From: Hansfordia pulvinata
Lineage: Eukaryota; Ascomycota; Sordariomycetes; Xylariales
Direction of reading: 5' to 3'
Length of the DNA stretch: 64,000 nucleotides
Assembly: GCA_006538405.1 (NCBI GenBank)
Contig: BJKQ01000007.1
Location: forward strand, 1,860,001-1,924,000
In this document: piece by piece, positions 32,716-45,268 of the stretch
Position numbering within the stretch: the first letter of the stretch is position 1
Layout of the letters: each line of letters opens with the position of its first letter
The notes under the pieces: model-generated
The model's database searches: none
Seen by the model: only the letters and a program-made list of their open reading frames with translations
What the model was told of the DNA's origin: nothing
Translations under genes and position numbers: made by a program

Positions 32716-34424
32716 ACTCGCGGATCGAAAGGGAGATAGAAGCGATAGTCGAGTCTAGTTGCGGGAATTCGAAGCACGGGGACCGCGCAGAATGAGCATC
32801 GGTTAGGCCAGGTTTGAGAGAGCGAGGTTACCACAGGGGATGGCGGCCGAGAAGGGGTGTCGGATCGTGTCGCGTTCAGAGTCGGCGAGGGCAGACGGCA
32901 GGAGCCGCAGGGCGGACAGATGCACCCGTAGACAATTCGAAGCTGTCGCGAGATCAGAGCTTCCGGCGGCCGTGTCGGACCTCTTTGGTTCGCTGGAGCT
33001 GAAGGAATCGTGCAAGTCAACCGTAACGCATGGTTCGCTGCTGGCCCTCAGGTTCGGGGTTGCATCGGCTTCCCATGACGTTGCGAGGGTCAAGGTAAGA
33101 CTGCATGTATCGGTGAAAGTGTGGTGGGTATTTTCGGCGGCCGTTCGTCGCGAACAGGGCGGCGGTGATGATGTTGACGAAGTAGAGAGGGGAGCTGGGG
33201 TTGGATCGATGTGCAGCGGTTGTGATCGAAGCTACCCCAATCCTGAGGTGCAAGGCCGCGCCTCGTATGTACATACGGGTGGCATGTGCCTCTGTGAAGG
33301 CCCCCACAGGTACTTGCTGCGCATCATCAGCACCCGACTTGATGTACTCGCGCTCGTAGCCTGAGGCAACATCAATCACATGTAGCGTTGGGTTGCTCCG
33401 TACGAGCACACCTGGGCACTGCCAGGTGGTGTGCGCCCCTCTCGGGTTCTCATGAACCCCACACTCCTGGGCGACCGGGCTGTGGCCTCGACAGCCTGCG
33501 TTAGGCGAGGGGGGATGTGTCCACGGGGCACGAGTACAGATACCGACTGGAAACCCTCCGGCACGTGTCTAGTGGGGGTCCTGATGGGCCACTACCCCCA
33601 ACTACCAACGTGCCACAAAACCTAGGTACCTCCCAACTACATGTACCTACCAACTGAGGTACCCCTTACAGAACAATAGGTACTCGTATGGAAGTCTCCC
33701 GGATGAGCTACGCGGGAGGTACATGTAGATAGATCCGTTGCCCGCATTCAACGACGTTCCTGGTTGCTGGTGGGAATGGCTCAACGGTCCGCGGACCACT
33801 GATTCACGCGTTTGCGATGTTGGTTCTCGAATCATGCCTGCCATTACTGCAAGAACAGTCCCGCACGGTATCTTATGAAGAGACATCACCACCTACAGGT
33901 GCGAGAATAGCACGTCAACCTGATAAAACGAGGCGAGAATTGCTTGCCCTTGAGTCAAATCTATAAAATTGTTTCATTGATCGTGCCCATATAAATAGTC
34001 AGGGCACTCCAAGGGGTTGGAGTCTAGAGATGTCAGGATATGTACTTGGGAACCCCTACTGAGCGCCACCCCTTCCGTCCTCTCGCAAAAGCCATTATAG
34101 AATCCAGCACACAAAGCACCTATGCAACCAACCGCAGCAAAGACTTAAGAGACAAGGAAAATTAAGAACGAAACCCCACTGCGCCTGTGATATGGTGGCC
34201 TGGAGCAGGGCTCCTCAAAACGCCGCCAGCCAACGCTATGCAAGGGTAATAAAAAGAGGGCCACCGACGATGTCTGCTTTGCTGAATAATGGCAGTGATT
34301 AGCCGCTGAGTTCCGAGTGCAGCAGGCCGCATCCCAGTGGCCCTCAGACTAGGGCTGATGAGACTCAAGCCATGGGTTGACTTGTCGAACTGCCGTCGTC
34401 GGCTGCCCTGACGGTTCGTCTTGC
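32716..34424. other. Intergenic, no gene seen
   Basis: Region between the UBA/UIM gene start and the CDC34 stop. It holds GTACATGTA and GTACCT elements (33610-33730). A minus-strand open frame at 33017-33409 and a plus-strand frame at 32840-33364 show no protein-like character. Confidence 0.5.
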
Positions 34425-35227
34425 CTACGATTCGTCGTCGTCGCTGCCCTCATCGCCATCTTCGTCAAAGTCGCCCATGTCGTCGTCCTCACCAGTGTCG
34501 CTGCCTCCGAAATCAAGCTCTTCGTCGCTTTCGGCCCAGAAGGCGGCGTCATCGTCGGCAGACTTGGGCGGGGGCGGGGGCTCCAGGCTGGTGGGCATGA
34601 CAAAGTCCTCTGGGATGTCGGCCTTGGACTTCTCTACCATATCTCTGGCCCTCTTCTCGTACTCTGCCCGCGAGTCTCTGTACATGACACTAGCATCCAC
34701 GTTGGCGGGGGAGTTGATTTCGGGCGTGTCGAGGAGGACTAGGACGGACAGGAGAATCGATTCGACACCCTGCATGGGGCTCCAGCGTTCAGTGGCAGAT
34801 TCACCCGAGACGGCATCGTCGCCAGGGTTGTGCAAGATGGAAATGCAAAGTTTGCCGTCCGGGTAAATGTTGGGGTGGCACGGGGGAGACAAAAAGCGGA
34901 AGGTCGGCGGCGAGTAGGGGTAATCATCGCTGAAAACCATTTCAGCCTTGAGGTAGCCACCGTTCCAGACGCTGTCGGGGTTGACGACGATGAGGCCCAG
35001 CCGCCAACGAAAGATATTGTTATTGACCAACTATAGAGCATTTGGGGTCAGTCATTAGCCAGAGAGTGACAAGCTCCAAGGGGCGGAGGTTGCCAGAATG
35101 CCGGACCATACAAGGGTAGCGGCAGTGCAATACTTACATCGATGTTGACCCAGCTCTCCTTCGCCAGAGCGTTCATCTCAGACATAAGCCGCTGTCGAGC
35201 GCCGCCGCCGATTCCCTTAGAAGACAT
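34425..35227 (-). CDS. CDC34: Ubiquitin-conjugating enzyme E2, Cdc34/Ubc3 type
   Basis: E2 that serves SCF ligases in cell-cycle control. Exons 35227-35138 and 35030-34425 around a 107-nt gtaagt intron give 231 residues. The UBC core starts ARQRLMSEMNALAKES. The active-site Cys is residue 92 in HPNIYPDGKLCISIL, with HPN intact. Directly after it comes the acidic loop insertion characteristic of the Cdc34 class (NPGDDAVSGESATERWSP). The C-terminal extension keeps KSKADIPEDFVMPTSLEP and ends in an Asp/Glu/Ser-rich tail (GEDDDMGDFDEDGDEGSDDD), which in Cdc34 binds the Cul1/Rbx1 basic canyon. The start ATG is at 35225-35227. Confidence 0.93.
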
Positions 35228-38200
35228 GGCGAAGTGGGCAACGTCAAGTCGAGATTCAACGCCAGAAAGCGCGTGAGCGCGTCACTAGAAAGCCGGTGTG
35301 GATGACAAGCCCAACTGAGGAGTTTCCAGTGGGAAGAGATGCGAGTCGCCGTGCTGGCCCGCAATGCCAGGTATCGCGGGAGCGATGGAGTGTTGTCGGT
35401 TCCGGAGGCTGGACGAAAAGGGCCGGCAGGCCGTGGAGAGGTGCAATCGGACAGGGCCCCGAAGGCGCGTGGCAGGTGGTGGGCGGTGAAAGGAGGGCGG
35501 GGTGCGGTTGGTTTGAGGCGAGTGGGAGGGCGAGGCAGGCAGTCACGATGGGGAGGGCTCGCCGAGTAAGAGGCAAGGAGGCCGTGAGGCGGTTGTGAGG
35601 GTCGTGTGTCGATTCGAGCGTCGTGTGTATGTATGTCGGGAGTGGAGGGTTGGACGGGGGGCAGGACGGGCAGAAAAGGCGGGTGAGACGGGGCAGTGGC
35701 GAGTTGTATAAGTGGATATGCGGTGACGTCCGAGCCAGACCTACTCGCACATGTATGCTGGTGGTGAAAGTGGAGGAGGGCGGGCGGCGTTGGGCTGGGC
35801 ACGGAGGTGCATGTGGATATGGGTCCCCGTCGGTGCAGCGGACGCAGGATGGGGCAGCACGGAGAGAAATACTCGTAGGGGGAGAAAGACAGAGACAGAA
35901 AGGCGGCGCTGAACATGGGTGAGTACCGGGCCCTTCACGCCCTCTACCCTGATGGAGGGGTGGCAGGGTCGGGAGGGAACCGCTGAGTCCGACAGTACGA
36001 GTACCTTATTAAGGTCCAAGTCAGCCTCTAAACCCAACGTAGACGGGATGGGGAGCGTGGGAGCCCAGTCGGAGGTGAGGCAGGTGGTGGGCACGATTCG
36101 AGGCACGTATCCGTAGACGGACGAGGGGCCACGGCCGGACGGCGGCAAGCGTGGTGGCACCCAATTTTATCAACAGCCCTGGGGCCGCCGTTGGCCCCAG
36201 CCGCGGCAGCCCAGATGGTGCCGGGTGGCCCCCTTGAGAGCCGCCCATGGCAGGGCGTCCTCGACGCCGCAGTGACGCACGCCCGACTCGGACAGCGTGC
36301 GTGTGCGCGGGTTTGCCCTTGAGATTGTGGGTCGGCCGGAGAGGGTACGAGCATAGAATGTGAGGAGATGGAAGAGAGTGGTGGAATGATGAGTGATCCA
36401 ATTATCACGTTACCTACCTAGGTACCTAGGTACTCCGTACACCCTGGAGATCCCGGCCCTCAGCAAGGGAATCCTCTTCAGAGTGTGTTCATGGTTGTAC
36501 ATTAATTGGGTACCTATCGAGTACCTTAGGCACATCCAACATCTGCAGACGCCTACGCTGGTACGATCCTCAATCATGTTCATCCCATTCGCGAATTGTG
36601 TAACGCAGACCATTCACACACTTGCCAGCGAACGTACCTACCGGTACTCGCACTCGTAGGTAGCTGAAGCCCGGGCTCGCCCAGCTGGAAACTTCCCATG
36701 GATTGGATTACATCCAGTCCGCGGCGTGCTGAGCATTCAAAAAGCCCGAAGTATCCCGCTACCTCGGTTCAAACGTTCGCAAGCGCAGGTTAGAAGTACC
36801 CACTACGATGCGCGATCGCGGTCTGAAACTTTGGCCCCGCCTATCGCCCTCCAGTGTCATGACGGTGACTTGGCTTCTCCGTCACCATCGTCAAAATGTC
36901 CCATGCACGCAACGATTGTACCCATGCAGTGTACGAGTATTTCCCTCCGTTCGAGTCCACGTAGATACTCGTAGGGCCATCTAATAACCTTACCTCCTAA
37001 AATCTGTGGATGCATGTGCAGATGAACAGCGCCCTGCAATCGACTTGAGTGTCAATAGCATAAAGGGACAAGCAACCTCCCTTGCCGGACAGCGATCATC
37101 CCTAACATATAGAAGAGATTGCGGCGGCGCCAGGCAAGACGTAGAACCGGGCGTCAAAGTCTTTGCCATGGCCGATTGTCGCATGCTCGCCGGCCTCGTC
37201 CTGCCTTCTCCCACTCTGAGTGTCTGAATACTTGTAAGCGCTCGGATCCTTCATCAGCCTCCTGCAAGCCGACTGGCCGAATAGATGGGGGCTGCCCCTC
37301 GGATCGGCCGGGGTCCCCGAGTACCTAACCAGGGCGCTTCTCCGTGCGCAGTGGTGCGCGCGAGTAATGTGCCAGTAATCTTGCGCCCTGGCCGGCTTGT
37401 CCATGCGCAGAGTTGCCGCTGCCTTCTATTACACTTCGACCTGGCAGTGGTCCCATTCCCATCCTGATGTTGTCCACCCTGTCCGAGCGGCTGCCAGCCG
37501 TCGCACAATCACCTCACTCGGGAGAGCATCTCGCGTGCCTGAGCCTTGCACCTCAGAGTCCTCGCTCTCACCACCGTCTTTGCACGCACCCAAAGATCTT
37601 TGACTTGGCCGCACACTCCTCCCTGCCGTGTCTGCAAGGGAGATCTTCTCGAGATAGGTTATCGATGGAAACCTACTAGTAATCGACGGACAGGTCAGAA
37701 GCGCCGCATGCTTCCATGGATCGTGCTGTCTCCGTCATGAAGAGTCCCAGGCACTTGCATACCAGACTGCACGATATTGGATGGCGCCGCCCCTCTGATC
37801 AAACTTGGTCGCAACTGGTGTCTTCGCGGACTTCGTGTACTCTGTACCTACTGAGTCGAAGTCCCTGCTTCCACGTACATAAGGGAACGGTACATATGAA
37901 TCTAAAGTAAGATCTTGGATGCCACAAGATGTGCCAGACAGTCATCAGGGCTGCAATGGACATTAGCCAGGTACCCATCTACACGGGTCGACCCCGGACG
38001 CCGAAACCCCATGTACGAGTACGAGCGGTTCCATGAATGCTCATGTGCCGCAATCCACCCACTCACCACTGCACAGTCCGTCTGCGCCGAGCATTCTCAA
38101 GAATTCTATTCAAAGGTCGAGGTCCCTCTGCGTACGTGCATTGGGCAGTATTGCCCAGGAGGCTTGCCCCCCGCAGTTGGGCTGTTCGTCCAGGCTCAGC

Positions 38201-40481
38201 AACAGAATGGCCCTTCATGAAGCCTCGATAAGTAATGTTTGTTCAAGACGGTGTTTCCTCGCTCATTCTTGGGTCGGGATGGATCGTCGCTCGCAAATCG
38301 GCTTTCGCCGTGATCCAAATGGTACGAGAGGGAAGATTACTATCCATACCGCCGCTCGAGTCCCCGGTGGTTGCGAGCACTGCCCACGAATCGATCTATT
38401 GGCTGTCGCTCTGGGACCGCTCGAGAAAGGCGCCAATAGATGAGTGACAGGGATCTCGACAACGTTGTCTTAGGGGTCCGTCCCAGTCGCACGCGCGATG
38501 TTCAATCTCGCCTGAACACGGGACGGCGCCCTATCAGCATCAATTCCCTTGACAGGAGTTGCGAGTATTCGCCACTGGCAAGCTTGAAAAGGCGCGACCC
38601 CGCTTCACGAGGTGACCATGGAATTGCTGGCTTGGGTTGAACGTTGCCTCCCAGTTTGTGACATTGGTTGGCTCTCTCTGTCGGCGACCTGATGTCTTCC
38701 TTCCGCTTGTAAGGCGAAATTGAACGCAGCGACCCTCAGACGCCGGTGTCGCTCCTCCACGACTGAACAAAGAAGACAAGATCGTAAGGCTATCCTTCGT
38801 TGCTCCGTGAGGCAGGCCATTGTCTTGCCACCCCTCGTCGGAAACGGCAAGCCAGACAAGAGAGGACGGGGCGTCCCTCACACACTCCCGTGCATCAGCG
38901 CAGGGCTGCCTCGGCCAGGAAGCCGACCGGCCCATCCCACGATCCAACAAACAGCCAGACAGGGCTAGTGCAGACCTCTCGAATGACTGGAGTACTTACG
39001 ATACCTACATAAGGCACGAGAGGTACCTGGTGCCAGTAGGTACTCGTTTAGGTAAGCGCTCACACCGAACGCAAATTGAGTATTTGTATGCACTCGTTGG
39101 AAGGCATGTTGATAGTGATGGAGGACATCCCGAAAACCACAGCCAGTACGATCGAATGTAGGGCGCACGAATGCGGGTGCTTGGGCCACGGTTATCGTGG
39201 AAGGCACAAGGGAAGTGGAACATGGGGCGCTCTAGGCACACAGGAGGTACAAGTACTCGTTGGGTACCCGCACCAACGAACTGAAGTTGAAGTCGCATCG
39301 TCGGGTACTTCTGCAAACATGGGCAGGTGCTCGTTCTCGTACTCCACTCAGCTGACCGTCGTGGGGAACCTCTCTTCCGATCGTGATAGATGTACCTGTA
39401 CTTTGACTAGCCCAAAATCTGCGCTTTGTCAGCCTTGATGCGTCTTGCTTCAATTCGTCCACAAGTACAGAGACCTTTTAGCCCGCGAATCCTCAAGTCT
39501 GGTGAACTCCCGTGGGTGTCCAGACCACCCGTGACCTGCACCGGGTACCTGAAATACAGGCCATTGTAGGGCACCTGGCAACGACCACACACGAGAGCGG
39601 GCCTCACAGCCGGGGCCTTTAACCTGGGGCGACTGAACGGACAAGCGGGCTGCGGCGATGGTACCCGCGGAAGGAGTGGCCCGACTGAGGCAAGAACAGG
39701 TACCTACAGGCCCGCCCTCTCTGCCCTGCCATCCGCCATTTCTTCCCTCTTCCAACTCCAACCATCATCAACCCGTCGACCACGCCTGCACCTGTCGACC
39801 TGCTCCCAGCGCCACGTCCGACCCGCGACGGCCTCGAAAACATCGTCATCAGCCTGGTCGCTGTTGCCATTGACCCTTGACAAATTTTTAGACCGACTAG
39901 GCGCCTGCGCGGTACTGCATCGCTGCATGCTGGTGCGTTCGGCCCATTTCGACCACAACGCCCGGTCGGCTGGTGGGTGCGAGTCGCCGCACGCTTCGTC
40001 TGCCGTTTGGTTGTTGGCCATCAATCACGCAGCCTGCACTCCACCATCGCCTTCTCGGTCATCTTCACATGTCGACTTCATTTGACCTGTTCGTCTCCTC
40101 CGCTCGCTGAGCGGTCTTCTTGTCTGCAACCCGCTGCAGGACCGACAGCGGTGTCTGCCTCGCCTAGGTTTTCGCCCACCTAGGTCGATCCACTCACCCA
40201 ATCAGTCCGATCCGATCACCGATCCCGACCGACATCCGCGCAAACGCACACTCACTTCGCCACGATTGCCGTCCGTCCACCACAACGCTTGTGGATGTGC
40301 AGTAGCCACTTCGACGACGCCATCTCTTTCTCTCGGAACTCGTGGTCTCGCCGTCGATACGGTCCCTCCCACCGACAAGCCTGCTCAAAAGCCCACAGCG
40401 TCGACCAAGCGATAGCGCCTGCCCCTTGCGAGCGCTGATGTGTAGTGCCCTGCGCTACCTCATCGTCTCCTGATTGCGACA
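35228..40481. other. 5.3-kb gene-poor region
   Basis: The longest gap in the window and without a convincing gene. Open frames such as 35173-35916 and 35741-36160 (minus) overlap other phases and are Pro/Ser/Arg-rich. The stretch has a perfect 18-bp palindrome at 36415-36432 and TACGAGTA-type elements near 35996, 36640, 38012 and 39240. It includes the divergent promoters of CDC34 (-) and MED19 (+). The last few hundred bases before MED19 are pyrimidine-rich. Confidence 0.5.
36415..36432. repeat. Perfect 18-bp palindrome TACCTAGGTACCTAGGTA
   Basis: Identical on both strands, built from two overlapping TACCTAGGTA palindromes. Related single copies occur near 54284-54295 and elsewhere in intergenic DNA. 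Confidence 0.85.
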
Positions 40482-41625
40482 ATGTCGGTTCACCCTCACA
40501 CGCCCCAGAGTCCCTCGCAGCTTTCACCGAGCACGGCGGACCAGCTATCGAACATGAACAGCTCCATGAGCTCCATTCCGAACACGAATACCACCCTCCC
40601 TACCCCAGCCCATTCGGTCAGTGGGCAGTCGAACATCGACCCCTCTCACGACGTTGTCATGACCGACGACCCGTCTCACAAACGGAAACGTGCTCCCGAT
40701 GACATGGGGTCTCACGAGCAAAAGAAAGTCCAAGTCGAGGATCCTCGCAGACTCGGTATTGACAACCTGCATCTTGATGTCGGTGAGAAGTACTTTCTCT
40801 GCAGAACTCGTAAGGCTCCCTCTACTCACGCGCTTGCGTCACTCCTGTCCACAGCATGGCCGGTTGCCGTCTGGTGGGTGTGATCTGATTGAGCAAGTTG
40901 GTTGACACAGTTTGAATCTAGCCCTCACGCCGCCATTCCCCCGCGTCAACAGCGATCTGTACGCCAAGTTTGGGCTCAGTGGTATTGCCAGTGAAGTGGC
41001 TAGGGTAAAACCGAATGGTGAGAAGAATGCTCTTCGCAAGACGTACAAGGGCCACATGAAAACTCTTGGGATCAACGGGCACTTTGATGCGGTCAAGAAG
41101 GATGAACAAGACGGCGACAGCTTCCTTGCAATCTGCTGCGCACCCATGGAGGAGTGGCACGTTCACGAGGTCAACGGACGAGATATCGAACGCGGCTTCT
41201 CCGACAAGGTCAAAGCCAGCCTGCTCCAGGCTACGACGATGGCTAAGGGAAACGTTCCGAATTCCGAGTGGGATAGCTCTGTCCTTGGCGACCTTGCACC
41301 CGTGGCTGTGCCAAAGAAGATGGCGCAGGACAAGCCAGCGAAGGCGACTCCTGGCACCCCAAGGGCTGATCTCCAGCCGTCCCAGGCGGGTCAGGTCAAA
41401 AACCGCTTGACGAAGAAGCGTAGCTACCAAGACAGCAGTCTTGAGAGCTACGGAGATGACGATAGTGCTGCGGAGAGCGATCCGTCTCAGCTGAAGCGGA
41501 GAAAACAGGTGCTTACCACTTGCTCGTCTTTGATGCAATACGGACATTTGGCTAACGCTCCTCAGAATCTGCCATCCTCGCTTGGAGGTGGCGCTCGCGC
41601 GGCTTCGCACGGTATCAGCGCGTGA
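40482..41625 (+). CDS. MED19: Mediator complex subunit 19 (Rox3)
   Basis: Head-module subunit of the RNA polymerase II Mediator. Exons 40482-40809, 40922-41508 and 41566-41625 give 324 residues. The N-terminus is Ser/Pro/Asn-rich; the conserved part runs from [17 protein letters not shown], across the first splice ([20 protein letters not shown]), to [17 protein letters not shown], a Rox3 hallmark. A Lys/Arg-rich tail ([20 protein letters not shown]) follows, consistent with a nuclear protein. The first intron (112 nt) uses gtaagg and the acceptor ctag at 40920-40921, chosen because it alone keeps phase with both conserved flanks. The last intron (57 nt, gctaac branch) is a multiple of three and could be retained. 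Start ATG at 40482 fits the family. Confidence 0.88.
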
Positions 41626-42993
41626 TTCTGCAAACACAAAACCTATCTGGCAATAGGCACTCCGGGCAATGACCGTGACGAGGCGAAGGCCACCCAGCTA
41701 GTATGCCAGCCATCCCAGGGTATACGCCATGGGCACGAGCCTCGACAGGGTTGTTGGGCGCGCAAAGTGACGGTGCCGGCGTGACGAATTTACTACACCC
41801 ATCAGTTTTCATCTTTCATGATTTCACAGCGAGGCGTTTGGAGGGCATTGCGGCAACAGAAGGGGACGGCTAAAAAATTCGAAAGGTCGGGATGTGATAC
41901 CCTCCCGGACTGGTAGGACGCGGGTTCTACTTCTACTGGTTGACTCTTTTATTTCTATTTCTTTTCCATCATTGCTTTCGTGTCTGTATCTAGCCATGTA
42001 CGAAACCCCTGGGCCCCTTGATAGCCACATGCCTGGGGAGACTTCTCGGACAGTGTCTCCCTGGGAAGCAAATTCCTTCAGCGTAGGAACTGCAAGAATT
42101 GATTTACTACCAATGAAGATGATGTTGTCCGCTTGCGTGACAGTGCCACGACCAAGGAGGGCAGAATTGGCTGCAGCGGGTAAGGGGTCAAGCTGAGGCC
42201 TCGCTGCTCAAGTGCAAGCATGCACTCCCGCGCGAAGGTGGGCAAGGGCGGGCGTCAGGTCAGATCTGCAGGCAAGCGGGGTTGTGGTGTGGCAGGTCAC
42301 TCGTATGGAAGTGAGGCTTTGGGGGGAGTGGGAGGGTCGTATGTAGCCCGTCAGTAAGAGGGCTGTGGCGGTGTTTGTGCTGTGCTGGGGGGGGGGGGGT
42401 TGTTTGTGTCTGATGGAGGCTATGCCAGGCGGTCGACGTGCTGTGACGCAGGCAGCTGCCAGGTTGTAGGTACCTAACTCGTGCAAGAGGAATGTCCAGT
42501 GTACCCTAAACTAGATCCCCGCCGGGACAGGCCTCCCGCTCTAGAAGTCGACAGCATCGCAGACTCTCGGCGCTGCAAGGGTCCACTTCATCCCGCGTCT
42601 CCCCAAAACCGGGAATCGGTTGGCAGGCAGATTGAGGGGGACACCGAACCCGCCTTGCGCCGGCAGCTCGACCTACAGAGACCTACTCCCTACCACCTAT
42701 ATGTTACATACCTGCTACATACATACGCACGCCCGTCCATTGGCCTTCTGCTGTCCTCCTGCTGCAAACACAGTCCACGACGCCTTCGCTCGCCTGCGGC
42801 CACCTCTTCTGCCCCACGGCCCCAAGCTTGCCCAGCGCCGCCACCCCTCAACAAGCCCGGGACTGGCACCAACAAGGCCCTTGTCCCGTCCGCACTCGTT
42901 CTGAGCATGAGCCCTTCCTAGTCGAAAAGTGGCTCACGTCGCCGGCCGCCCATCTATCTCTCTGAATCTGCAAGGCCAGAGCATTGCGGCGCC
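41626..42993. other. Intergenic, no gene seen
   Basis: Between two tandem plus-strand genes. Contains a G13 homopolymer at 42387-42399. Open frames (41894-42196, 42481-42921) lack recognisable features; the second overlaps the probable leader of the hydrolase gene. Confidence 0.5.
42387..42399. repeat. G13 homopolymer
   Basis: Thirteen consecutive G in intergenic DNA, read directly. Confidence 0.85.
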
Positions 42994-45268
42994 ATGAATG
43001 AGAAGCGCCCTGCCGGCCGCCCCGGCGCGGGCTCGGCGCATCCTTACGGGAACGGACCCTGGTCCGCCTCTGCCCAGTCTTTGGTCCCTTCGGATGCAGA
43101 GCTGGGCGACACGACACGGCGAAAGCTCTTGTTGATCTATCTCCACGGCTACATGGGCAACGACCAGTCATTCCAGTCATTTCCCGCCCACGTCCACTCC
43201 TACCTCAAGCTGGCGCTTGCCGAGACCCACGTGATCCATACCAAGATATACCCTCGCTACAAGACATACAAGCACATGGAGGTAGCCCGCGATAACTTCA
43301 GCCGCTGGCTAGAGCCCCATGAGTCGCCCACTACAGATGTCATCATCGTCGGCCACTCCATGGGCGGGCTCCTGGCGGCCGAAATCGTCCTGCTGGTGAG
43401 AAGTTGCCCAACCCCTCTCTCAAAAGTGTCGAGCGCGCGGGTTCGTTCTTGACTGACAAGCAGCGCAGCCACCGCGAGACCATGGTCGTCCAGATTACTT
43501 TCGCCATCGAATCCTGGGCACCATCAACATGGATGCGCCTCTGCTCGGCCTGCACCCGGGCATTGTGGTTTCTGGTATATCGAGCCTGTTCCGGTCCGAT
43601 GATAAACCCAATGGCGCGCAGGCTGCTGGCGAGGAGGCCGGCCCTAGTCAGACCTCCCTGAACCTGACGGATAGCTCCACGCCTTCAGATGCTGCGGGCT
43701 TATCGCCAGTGCCTTCCCCGGCGCCGTCCCGCCTAGGCGCAGCGTCAGACCATCTTCCTGGCCGAACCATGACGTTCGACCCCAACTACAACCCCAACTT
43801 CCCCAACGATATCCGGCTTCAGGACCGGGGTTGGTGGCAGAATGTGGTCCACTTTGTGAAGAAGCACAACGCGGAGGGGCTCATTGATGCCACGACGAAA
43901 CACTTCATCTCACACCTCGAGTTCGGCGGGACTCTCTTCGACTTCCAATGCCTGAAGACGAGATATTACAACCTGCGCAAGCTGGAAGACGTTGACGACT
44001 TGCAGAATCAGGGCTTCCCTCACGTGCCCAAGCAGGTGCGCTTCGCCCAGTATTATACGGTATGCTACGGCTTTCCCAAAAGCCCGAAAGCGCCCAAGTC
44101 GGTCTCAGATGGGAGGCCGGACACAGCAGCAAGCGCCGAGTCTTCTGGCTCGCGGACCGCGACCACTCAGCAGTCTGTGGTGGGCAACCGCAATGAGGAG
44201 AGCCAGATAGAGCCCTCGTTGAACGCCATTCCTAAGGAGGATATGCCTGACGATGAGCACGGGTCCTCGGAAGGCGAAGGAGAGCTTCAGCTGACGCATG
44301 TCGACCCGGCACCGATAGATGAGCCAGCGGGCTCTGATTTAGATGCAGCTCCGCCGCCGTACTCTGAGTTTCCGCCCACGCTAGAGGACAACCTGGAGCC
44401 GAGCGAGGATCCCCCAGAGGAATCCCCGTCTTGCGCTGAGGTTCAGACTTCTGAGACCGTGGCTACCTCGCAACAGGATACCCCAGAAGAACTGGCCGCT
44501 GCGATCTCTGCCGTGGACTTGGACACGGACCTTCCAGCGATACCGGATGAACCCGTGAAGCCTGAGCCTCTGAACATGGATGATTTCCCGGACAAGGATT
44601 CCCGCCAAGCGGCAGAAAAGGAAGCAAAGGCGGCGCAGAAGTCCTATGACCAGGCAGTCAAGCTACGCGAGAAGGCCATCAAAGATCGGCAAAAAGCAAT
44701 CAGCAAGCATGAGAAGAAGAAGGCACAAGAGGAGAAGAAGCAGGCACAGGAGGAGAAGAAGCAGGCGCAAGAAGAGCAAAAGCGAAAGAAGACAGAGGAG
44801 AAGAAGCTAGCCCAAGAGGAAGAGAAGCTGAGGAAGACAGAAGAGAAGCTGCGCAAAAAGATGCTGAGCGGCGACACACCGGATGACGCGTCCGCTGTTC
44901 TGGGCGACTTGCCAGCACAGGCCGCGGCGCAGTCGAGCCCGTTCCATGGGACTGGCCAATCTTCTGAAAACGAGGCGGAGCACCAGTCTTTGGCGTCGTC
45001 GTCCAAGGGCAAAGGCAAGGGCAAGCAGGCGAAAGCCCCCAAGGGAAAGAAAGAGCGGAAGTTCTGCAACCTTCCACCAAAGGTCAACGGCCAGCTTGAC
45101 CCGAAGTGGATCAAGGTCTCTATGGGCGACGTGGACGAGGTTGTCGCGCACACTGGCCTCTTCTTCCCCGGCGAGCATTATGAGCGCCTTGTCGGAGACG
45201 TCGGGCACCTTGTGGTTCAGTGGGTTCACGAGGACGCCTCCAAGCGTGCTGTGATGGAGATGGGATGA
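42994..45268 (+). CDS. Lipase-like alpha/beta hydrolase with coiled-coil extension
   Basis: Exons 42994-43395 and 43469-45268 around a 73-nt gtgaga...gcag intron give 733 residues. The N-terminal half is an alpha/beta hydrolase of the DUF676/PGAP1-like lipase type: strand and oxyanion segment LLLIYLHGYMGND near residue 46, nucleophile elbow GHSMGG with Ser122, then FRHRILGTINMDAPLLGLHPG after the splice. Acid and His partners are not securely identified; H145 or a His in TKHFISHLEFGG are candidates. From about residue 300 the protein is acidic and disordered. Residues 525-600 form a long Lys/Glu/Gln coiled coil with repeats of QEEKKQA. A basic stretch (KGKGKGKQAKAPKGKKERK) and a short folded C-terminus (LDPKWIKVSMGDVDEVVAHT) follow. 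Likely an intracellular membrane-associated esterase or lipase; substrate unknown. Confidence 0.8.

Noticed and set aside
35173..36160. Minus-strand open frames upstream of CDC34
   Set aside because: Pro/Ser/His-rich, overlapping in three phases, and situated where the CDC34 leader is expected.
40855..40910. A micro-exon in MED19 between two introns
   Set aside because: It would need a 37-nt intron, below the usual fungal minimum. A single intron ending at the ctag acceptor 40920-40921 keeps phase and gives the expected CRTPLTPPF junction.
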